This document shows, in pieces, positions 14,549 through 20,294 of a stretch of 22,016 nucleotides of DNA. The position numbers were made by a program, and so were the translations under genes. Numbering within the stretch: the first letter of the stretch is position 1; the number at the start of each line of letters is the position of its first letter. The notes under the pieces are model-generated. The model did not search any database. It saw only the letters and a list, made by a program, of their open reading frames with translations, and was not told where the DNA came from. The DNA comes from Chloroflexota bacterium. GTDB lineage: Bacteria > Chloroflexota > Limnocylindria > Limnocylindrales > CSP1-4. The stretch lies in NCBI GenBank assembly GCA_016875645.1, contig VGPE01000016.1:1-22016 (forward strand), written 5' to 3'.

Positions 14549-15738
14549 GAGTTGCCTCCCAGGAGCATCAGGAGGCGGGAGGTATCGAGGTTGATCGCGA
14601 ACATCCGGCCGCCCCTGGCCGGGCGGGGAACTTCCCCTCCGGGTGCGAGTGCGAGCCAGCCCGGCGGCAGGCCGACCGCGCCGTAGTCGTTGTTGCGGAC
14701 CGGGCTCAGACCGGCAAGCAGCACCGGGACCGCCAGCAGGCGCCGATCGGCGCTGTCGGGATCGATGATGTTGATGCGCTCGTGCTCGCCGTCCCAATCG
14801 GTCGCGACCAGCCACGGCCGGCCCCCGACCGATGTGAGCCAGGCGTCGTAGACCGCGGGGTGGACCTCGCGAACCGCCCCGGACGACAGGTTGCGCTCGA
14901 GCAGCGGGCAGGGGCGGTAGTCGATGCAGTCCGAGAACGCGAAGAGCCGGTCGCCCACGAGACCCACCGCCTCGCCGAGACCGACGTCGTCGATGAAGGT
15001 CGCCCCTGCTCCGGCCGGATCGACGATCCGGAATCGGCAGCCCCTGGGGGTGCACGATTCAACGACCAGGCGGTCGCCCTCGGCGCTCCACTTGAGCGAG
15101 GTTCCCCAGGTGATCCCGAAGCGATCATCCGGCGGGAGCGGCCCGACGAGCTGGCGGCGCTGGCCCGGATCGGCGAGGGGCGCCGACCAGAGTCCGAGTT
15201 CGTGGCGCGTGCCGCGCTCGAGGTGGTACGTGAACAGCGTCTGGCCGTCGGGCGAGATGGTGCCGCGCCAGGCGATGGCGTCGGACATCGTCTGGATCGT
15301 CCGAGTGCAGCCCCGCGGCGCTAGGAATCGGAGGGTCGACGTCAGGCCGTCGTCGCTGCCGACGAGCACCCCTTCGTCGTAGGGTCCGTCGGCCCATGCC
15401 TCGACTGGCAGCTCCAGGGCCGTGACCGGCCCCTCGCCCGCGCGGGTCACGCGGACGACGTTCCCGGTGACGACACCGTTGGGGTCGTCGAGCGAATCCA
15501 GCGTGAACCACGCGGCCCGGCCCGGGTCGTCCGGGTACCGCTTGAACCTCGGTGTGCAGGCGGCGGCCGACCCTCCGGCGCTCGGGCCCGGACTCACGCC
15601 CGGGCCCGGCGTCGGTTTCGCTCCGATCGGGTCACCCGGCGGGCGCAGGGCCACCGTTGCAACGGCGCCGACGCCCACGGCCACCGCGACGACCATGAAG
15701 ACCGGGAACAGGACGCGTCTTCGCAACCGTCCCTCCAT
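14545..15738 (-). CDS. Membrane-anchored propeller-like protein of unknown function
   Basis: A 397-residue protein I do not recognise. It has a basic N-terminus followed by one hydrophobic segment (about 10-31), then a Pro/Gly/Ser-rich linker (about 36-58), so it is probably anchored in the membrane with the rest outside. The main part has repeated TolB/WD-like strands such as ISPDGQTLFTYHL, LKWSAEGDRLVVESC and FRIVDPAG, suggesting a beta-propeller. Cysteines are spaced as possible disulphides (CTPRGC, CIDYRPC), which suits an extracellular location. A strong site GGAGGAGG lies at 15743-15750 before the ATG. Its stop overlaps the start of the secreted protease gene, so the two probably work together outside the cell. 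It is divergent from the B12 operon. Confidence 0.8.
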   Translation of the reverse strand: MEGRLRRRVLFPVFMVVAVAVGVGAVATVALRPPGDPIGAKPTPGPGVSPGPSAGGSAAACTPRFKRYPDDPGRAAWFTLDSLDDPNGVVTGNVVRVTRAGEGPVTALELPVEAWADGPYDEGVLVGSDDGLTSTLRFLAPRGCTRTIQTMSDAIAWRGTISPDGQTLFTYHLERGTRHELGLWSAPLADPGQRRQLVGPLPPDDRFGITWGTSLKWSAEGDRLVVESCTPRGCRFRIVDPAGAGATFIDDVGLGEAVGLVGDRLFAFSDCIDYRPCPLLERNLSSGAVREVHPAVYDAWLTSVGGRPWLVATDWDGEHERINIIDPDSADRRLLAVPVLLAGLSPVRNNDYGAVGLPPGWLALAPGGEVPRPARGGRMFAINLDTSRLLMLLGGNS

Positions 15739-15825
15739 GAGACCTCCTCCGGCGGGGCGATGCGCTCCGGCGGGAGAAGGCGGCGCCAGTGTCGCAGAGG
15801 TCGCTTACTTCCCACGTATCTGGAG

Positions 15826-15831
15826 TAGGCT
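15826..15831 (+). promoter_or_regulatory. Possible -10 box for the B12 riboswitch transcript
   Basis: TAGGCT sits 28 bases before the first clear riboswitch stem and would start transcription near 15838. The upstream TTACTT (15805-15810) is a poor -35 with a short 15-base spacer, so the assignment rests mainly on position. Confidence 0.35.
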
Positions 15832-15837
15832 CCGCGC

Positions 15838-15945
15838 GACAACCGATATCTCGCCGCGTGGTCGCGAAGCCGGTGTGATTCCGGCACAGTCCCGCTACGG
15901 TGACCACCGTCCGCTGACGGTGGAAGTCCGGTCGCCGACCCCGTG
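15838..15945 (+). ncRNA. Cobalamin (vitamin B12) riboswitch
   Basis: The conserved core is plain: GAAGCCGGTGTGATTCCGGC with stem GCCGG/CCGGC (15869-15873 and 15881-15885), then ACAGTCCCGCTACGGTGA, then the B12 box AAGTCCGGTCGCCGAC (15924-15939). A variable arm between them is a perfect 7-bp hairpin (CACCGTC 15905-15911 with GACGGTG 15916-15922). GGTCG (15860-15864) pairs with CGACC (15936-15940) to close the core. The aptamer binds adenosyl- or methylcobalamin and turns the downstream genes down when B12 is plentiful. It precedes a complete btuFCD transporter, as expected. The outer 5' boundary is approximate. Confidence 0.93.
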
Positions 15946-15985
15946 GTGTTGCTCGATCCTCTCGAGAGAAAGGGGTAGGCAGACC

Positions 15986-17143
15986 ATGGACACGTTTCGA
16001 ACCCCTCCTTCCCGCCGAAGGCAGGGGGTTTTTCACGCCCCGCACCGGATCGCCGGACTCGTCGCGGCCGTCCTGCTGGCGGCATGCACGGGAGGGGTGG
16101 CCCAGCCACCGAGCGCCGCTCCAACGGCGGCTCCGACACCGACGACTGCTCCCACGGCGGCACCGAGCCCGACCCCGGTCGCCACGCCGACACCGACCCC
16201 GGTCGCCACGCCGACACCGACCCCGGTCGCCACGCAGACCCCGACCCCGACCTCCGAACCGCAGTACCCGCTGACCCTCACGGACGACGAAGGGACCGAG
16301 GTCACGATCGCCGCCGAGCCAAAGCGGATCGTCTCCCTCACGCCCGCGACCACCGAGATCATCTTCGCCCTCGGCGCCGGGGACCGACAGCTCGCCGGCG
16401 TCGACTTCGACGACTATCCGCCCGAGGCCGTGGCCCTGCCGGACGTCGCGACCTACAGCTCGGTGGACGTGGAGGCGATCGTCGCGCTCGAGGCCGACCT
16501 CGTCATCGCCGGCGGCAACGGCTTCAACTCGCCGGCCGTCATCGAACAGCTGCGCCGGGTCGGCATCCCGGTCCTGGTCGTGTACGCACCGTCCGTCGAC
16601 GGGGTGCTTGCCGACATCGAGCTCGTCGGCCGTGCGATCGGGCGCCATGACGAAGCGATCGCCATGACGACCGCGATGCGTGCCGGCATCGACGAGGTGG
16701 CCGCGGCCTTGGCCGATCTTCCTCGGCCGCGGGTCTTCTACGAGCTCGACGCCACCGCGGAGATCTTCGGGCCCGCCGACGAATCATTCATCGCCGAGAT
16801 GGTCGCCCTCGCGGGGGGCGAGCCGATCACGACGGGCAGCAGCACGGTGTTCAGCATCGCGCTGGAGCGACTCGTCGACGCAGACCCCGAGGTGATCGTC
16901 CTCGGCGATGCGGCCTACGGCGTCACGCCCGCACTGGTTATAGCCCGCCCGGGTTGGGGCACGATGACGGCCGTGCGGACGTGCGCGATCCGGCCGGTTG
17001 ATGACCTGCTCGTGACGCGGCCCGGTCCGCGACTCGTCCGCGGCCTGCAGCTGCTCGCGCGCGCGATCCACCCCGACGTCGAACTGCCCGGACCGCCGCC
17101 GTCCGCATCGCCCGCCCCGCCGGCGCCAGGAGCGACCTGCTGA
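15986..17143 (+). CDS. btuF: Cobalamin-binding lipoprotein of the B12 ABC transporter
   Basis: Substrate-binding protein that captures cobalamin outside the membrane and delivers it to BtuCD. A 385-residue preprotein: basic N-terminus, hydrophobic stretch and lipobox LLAAC (Cys34), so it is lipid-anchored. A Pro/Thr/Ala linker (about 39-91) is followed by a BtuF/FecB-type fold with PKRIVSLTPATTEIIFALGAG, the usual start of the first lobe, and ARPGWGTMTAVR near the end of the second. The tail is Pro-rich and ends in Cys. Function rests on fold, the riboswitch and the neighbouring permease; iron-chelate transport is the alternative and is disfavoured by the B12 switch. AGGGG at 15971-15975 precedes the ATG. 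A terminator-like hairpin lies inside codons 5-16. Confidence 0.9.
   Translation: MDTFRTPPSRRRQGVFHAPHRIAGLVAAVLLAACTGGVAQPPSAAPTAAPTPTTAPTAAPSPTPVATPTPTPVATPTPTPVATQTPTPTSEPQYPLTLTDDEGTEVTIAAEPKRIVSLTPATTEIIFALGAGDRQLAGVDFDDYPPEAVALPDVATYSSVDVEAIVALEADLVIAGGNGFNSPAVIEQLRRVGIPVLVVYAPSVDGVLADIELVGRAIGRHDEAIAMTTAMRAGIDEVAAALADLPRPRVFYELDATAEIFGPADESFIAEMVALAGGEPITTGSSTVFSIALERLVDADPEVIVLGDAAYGVTPALVIARPGWGTMTAVRTCAIRPVDDLLVTRPGPRLVRGLQLLARAIHPDVELPGPPPSASPAPPAPGATC
16000..16033 (+). terminator. Terminator-like hairpin inside the start of btuF
   Basis: CCTTC (16007-16011) pairs with GAAGG (16017-16021) around the loop CCGCC, extended by T16006-A16023 and CCCC with GGGG (one bulged base each side), then TTTTT (16029-16033). 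A GC stem followed by five T is rare in this GC-rich sequence and looks like the expression platform of the upstream riboswitch. ACCCCT (16001-16006) can instead pair with AGGGGT (15971-15976), which contains the ribosome binding site; the two pairings exclude each other. Confidence 0.6.
16171..16242 (+). repeat. Three 24-base tandem repeats in btuF linker
   Basis: Units start at 16171, 16195 and 16219. The first two are identical and begin GACCCCGGTCGCCACGCC; the third differs near its end. Each encodes eight residues of the Pro/Thr/Val/Ala linker between lipid anchor and binding domain. Such repeats can gain or lose units by slippage and so change linker length without a frameshift. Confidence 0.85.
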
Positions 17144-17145
17144 CC

Positions 17146-18249
17146 GTGGGCACCGCGCGAGCCGCCGTCCCGATCGCCGCGGATCGTGCCCGGGCCGAGC
17201 CGCTGACCGGCATCCGGCTCGATCGGCGCGCCCGGCGCGCCGTCGTCGGCCTCGTCGTCGTGCTGGCCCTGCTCCTCGCGGCGATGGTCCTGGGCGTCGG
17301 CCTGGGCACGGTCAGCCTGGCGCCCGACCAGGTCCTCGGCATCCTCGCCCGACGCCTGCTCGGCCTCGGCGTGGAGCGGACCTGGAGCGATGCCACCGAG
17401 GCGATCGTCATGGACCTGCGTCTGCCACGCGTCCTCTCGGCGGCCGTGGTCGGCCTCGGCCTCGCGGTCGCGGGCGCGACGTTCCAGGGCCTGCTTCGCA
17501 ACCCACTTGCAGATCCCTACGTGCTGGGCACCGCGTCCGGTGCCGCGCTGGGTGCCGCGATCGCGGTGCTCATCCCCGTCCGGATGGTCGTCCTCGAGTT
17601 CGGGCTCCTGCACGGCCTGGCCTTCGTCGGGGCCCTGACCGCCGTGTGGGTGGTGTACCGCCTGAGCCGTCCGTCGGGTCCGGCGCCGATGACCAGCCTG
17701 CTGCTGACCGGGTATGCGATCGGCTCGCTGCTCGCGGCGGGCCTGGCCATGGCGATGTACCTCTCGGGCGCGAATCTGCGCCAGATCTTCTTCTACCTGC
17801 TGGGCAGCCTCGATGGGTCGGCCTGGGTACGGCTCGCCGTGGCCGCCCCGATCATCCTGGGCGCGTCCGGCCTCATCCTCGTGCGGGCGCGCGCCCTCAA
17901 CGGCTTCCTCCTGGGCGAAGAGGCGGCGGCCCATCTCGGTGTCGATGTCCGCCGCGAACGTGCCGTCCTGCTCGCGCTGGCCTCGCTCGCCACGGCGGCG
18001 GCGGTCACGGTGGCGGGCCTCATCGGCTTCGTCGGCCTCGTCGTCCCGCATGTCGTGCGGCTGGCAGTCGGCCCCAACGCACGGCTCGTCCTGCCCCTGT
18101 CGGCCCTGGGCGGCGCCGCACTGCTGGTGATCGCCGATCTCGGCGCGCGGATGGTCGGCGAGATCCCGGTCGGGGTCGTGACGGCCATCCTCGGTGCGCC
18201 GTTCTTCCTTTCGCTGCTGCGCCGCGTCCGGTCGGGATACGAGCTGTGA
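17146..18249 (+). CDS. btuC: B12 ABC transporter permease, FecCD family
   Basis: A 367-residue integral membrane permease that forms the cobalamin channel as a dimer. Family signatures include LRLPRVLSAAVVGLGLAVAG (about 88-107), the following TFQGLLRNPLADPYVLG (108-124) and, towards the C-terminus, GLIGFVGLVVPHVVRL, which contains the loop that contacts the ATPase. About eight to ten hydrophobic helices are present. The first 35 residues are Ala/Arg-rich and longer than usual. The GTG at 17146 begins 2 bases after the btuF stop, with AGGAG at 17128-17132. The stop overlaps btuD as GTGA. Confidence 0.93.
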   Translation: MGTARAAVPIAADRARAEPLTGIRLDRRARRAVVGLVVVLALLLAAMVLGVGLGTVSLAPDQVLGILARRLLGLGVERTWSDATEAIVMDLRLPRVLSAAVVGLGLAVAGATFQGLLRNPLADPYVLGTASGAALGAAIAVLIPVRMVVLEFGLLHGLAFVGALTAVWVVYRLSRPSGPAPMTSLLLTGYAIGSLLAAGLAMAMYLSGANLRQIFFYLLGSLDGSAWVRLAVAAPIILGASGLILVRARALNGFLLGEEAAAHLGVDVRRERAVLLALASLATAAAVTVAGLIGFVGLVVPHVVRLAVGPNARLVLPLSALGGAALLVIADLGARMVGEIPVGVVTAILGAPFFLSLLRRVRSGYEL

Positions 18250-19031
18250 TCGAGCTCGACGCGGTCCGGGTGGCCTACCGGGGCCGCGACGTCGTCGCGG
18301 GCGTCTCGCTCCAGGTCCAGCGCGGCGAGCGGGTCGCGCTCGTCGGCCCCAACGGCGCGGGCAAGTCCACGTTGCTGCGCGCGATCACCGGGCTGGCACC
18401 CCTCGCGGGCGGCCATGTCCGGCTCGGCGGCGACGCGCTCGACCGGCTGGACCGCCCGGCGATTGCCCGGCGCGTCGCGGTCGTGCCACAGGCAGCGAAC
18501 CTGCCCTTCGCAATGGCGGTCGAGGAGGTCGTGGCGCTTGGCCGACTGCCCCACGAGAACGCCATCCGCGGCGCGCGGCCCAGCGACCGCGCGGCGGTTG
18601 CGGCCGCCATCGAGCGGGTGGGTCTCGGGCACCTGCTCGGGCGCGATGCGCGGGAGCTCTCGCTGGGCGAACGGCAACTGGTGCTCCTCGCGCTCGCGGT
18701 CGCCCAGGACGCGCCCGCCCTCCTGCTCGACGAGCCCACGGTGCACCTGGACCTGCGCCACCAGGTTTCCACGATGGAGCTGCTGGTCGACCTCGACCAG
18801 CGCGACGGAACGACCGTGGTCGCCGTGCTGCACGACCTTGCGCTGGCGGCCTGGTTCTTCCCCCGGATCGCCGTGCTGGACCGGGGCCGCGTCGTTGCCG
18901 ACGGGCTGCCCTCGGCGGCACTGTCCGAGGACGTGATCCGCGAGGTCTTCGGGGTCGACCCCGCGCTCGCACGGATCGGGACGCCTCCGGCGGCTGTCGC
19001 GGAGACGATGCGCGCAACGCCCGCCGGCTAG
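18246..19031 (+). CDS. btuD: B12 ABC transporter ATP-binding protein
   Basis: A 261-residue ATPase that powers BtuC. All nucleotide-binding motifs are present: Walker A GPNGAGKS (34-41), Q-loop Gln82 in VVPQAANLPF, signature LSLGERQ (138-144), Walker B LLLDEPT (159-165) and the switch histidine His196 in AVLHD. The signature is LSLGE instead of LSGGQ, a variant seen in FecE/BtuD-type proteins. The start is GTG at 18246, overlapping the btuC stop by four bases; longer open sequence upstream lies inside btuC. Its TAG shares a CTAG with the stop of the convergent GcvT-like gene. The tail after about 230 is variable. Confidence 0.94.
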   Translation: MIELDAVRVAYRGRDVVAGVSLQVQRGERVALVGPNGAGKSTLLRAITGLAPLAGGHVRLGGDALDRLDRPAIARRVAVVPQAANLPFAMAVEEVVALGRLPHENAIRGARPSDRAAVAAAIERVGLGHLLGRDARELSLGERQLVLLALAVAQDAPALLLDEPTVHLDLRHQVSTMELLVDLDQRDGTTVVAVLHDLALAAWFFPRIAVLDRGRVVADGLPSAALSEDVIREVFGVDPALARIGTPPAAVAETMRATPAG

Positions 19032-20251
19032 GCCATCGCGGGTCGCGCGCGCTTTCGCGGCAGGTCGAGGAACGGCAGGCCCACCACCCGCGCCTCGACC
19101 CGGGACCGCGTCGCCTCCACGGTCCACTCCACCTCGACGCGGCCTCCGGGCCGCGCCCACGGACCGTCCAGCGTGGCGAGCGCGAGGAACGCCTTGCGGA
19201 GCGGGCTCCAGCCGCCGCTCGTGATCCGCCCGATCTGCGGGCCGTCCGGCGCAAAGACCGGCACGGGGACCCGTGACACCGTGGGGGGCATCACCGGCGC
19301 GAGCCCGACGGCGAGGCTGCGCGCCTCGATGCCGGGCCAGTCGAGTTCGATCCCCGCCAGCCGCTGGCCCGGCCCGCCCCCGCTGCGCTCGGCGGCAAGT
19401 GCGCGCCGGCCGACGAAGTTGCCGCCGCCGAACTCGACCAGTCGTCCGAGGCCGATCTCGAACGGCGAGAACGCGTGCTCCGGGATGGCGGCATGGCGGC
19501 TGCTGGTGTAGTCCACGCCCAGCAGGATCAGTCCCGCCTCGAGCCGCACGAGGTCGAGCGCCCGCAGTCCGGCGGGCCGCAGGGCATGGTCGCGACCAGC
19601 CTCGGCGAGTGCGTCCCAGACCGCGAGCGCGGCGCCCGCCTCGACCCAGATCTCGTAGCCGAGGTCGCCCGTGTACCCAGTCCGGCTCACGTCGACCTCG
19701 ACACCGCCGATACGGAACGCCCGCCGCCGGTAGTAACCGAGGTCCGCGACCGGTTCGCCGGCCGCGGCCTCCAGCACGGCCGCCGAGCGGGGTCCCTGGA
19801 GGGCCAGCGCTCCGAGCGCTTCGGTCGTCTCCTCGATCGTCGCGTCGAGGCCGCGCGAATTGAGGGTCAGCCAGCGCAGCTGCGGGTCGGCCGCGGTCCA
19901 GCGGAGGGAGCCGTCCTCGAGTGCCGCAACGGTGCCATCGTCGATGACCTTGCCTGCCTCGTCGCACCACGGCGTGTAGATCACCCGCCCGGGCGCCAGG
20001 CGCCGGACGTCGCGTGTCACGATCCGCCCGACCAGCGCGCGCGCATCGGGCCCCGCCACGCGGTACTTGAAGAGCGGCGACACGTCGATGATGGCCGCCG
20101 CCTCGCGAATCGCCGCGTACTCGATGTCCACGCTTCGCGCATACGACGGCGCGGCGAGGTAACCCGCCCACTCGGACCACTCGCCCACCTGGTTCGCGGC
20201 CGCCGTCCGGGGGTGGAACGGCGTCCCGATCATCGCGCTCACGGCCGACAC
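19028..20251 (-). CDS. GcvT-family folate-dependent aminomethyl/methyltransferase-like protein
   Basis: A 407-residue protein of the glycine-cleavage T-protein fold. VTRDVRRLAPGRVIYTPWCDEAGKVIDDGTV (about 78-108) matches the T-protein region that carries the catalytic Asp in its VIDD motif, and VSRTGYTGDLGYEIWV is the family's folate-binding signature. GITSGGWSPLRKAFLALA-like sequence near the C-terminus matches the GcvT C-terminal barrel. No gcvH or gcvP is nearby and the N-terminus is unusual for GcvT, so a demethylase or other one-carbon enzyme of this superfamily is as likely. Starts possible are GTG 20251, GTG 20242 or ATG 20233; the first is listed but the choice is uncertain. It is convergent with btuD and divergent from the FAD oxidoreductase. 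Confidence 0.83.
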   Translation of the reverse strand: MSAVSAMIGTPFHPRTAAANQVGEWSEWAGYLAAPSYARSVDIEYAAIREAAAIIDVSPLFKYRVAGPDARALVGRIVTRDVRRLAPGRVIYTPWCDEAGKVIDDGTVAALEDGSLRWTAADPQLRWLTLNSRGLDATIEETTEALGALALQGPRSAAVLEAAAGEPVADLGYYRRRAFRIGGVEVDVSRTGYTGDLGYEIWVEAGAALAVWDALAEAGRDHALRPAGLRALDLVRLEAGLILLGVDYTSSRHAAIPEHAFSPFEIGLGRLVEFGGGNFVGRRALAAERSGGGPGQRLAGIELDWPGIEARSLAVGLAPVMPPTVSRVPVPVFAPDGPQIGRITSGGWSPLRKAFLALATLDGPWARPGGRVEVEWTVEATRSRVEARVVGLPFLDLPRKRARPAMA

Positions 20252-20271
20252 GGTACCCCAGTCGCGTCGGC

Positions 20272-20277
20272 TAGAGT
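20272..20277 (+). promoter_or_regulatory. -10 box TAGAGT for the FAD oxidoreductase gene
   Basis: TAGAGT predicts a transcription start at about 20284, so the leader would be only 11 bases and begins directly with the ribosome binding site GGGAGG (20284-20289) before the GTG at 20295. The hexamer is identical to the one before the SWIM gene. Confidence 0.5.
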
Positions 20278-20294
20278 CGCGCCGGGAGGCGCGA

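Noticed and set aside
16171..16242. CRISPR-like repeat array
   Set aside because: The units are directly adjacent with no spacers and encode an in-frame Pro/Thr linker in btuF.
17793..20180. An open frame of 795 codons on the minus strand
   Set aside because: It is out of frame with the GcvT-like gene and antisense to btuC and btuD. Its composition is Arg/Ala/Gly-rich and has no family motif.
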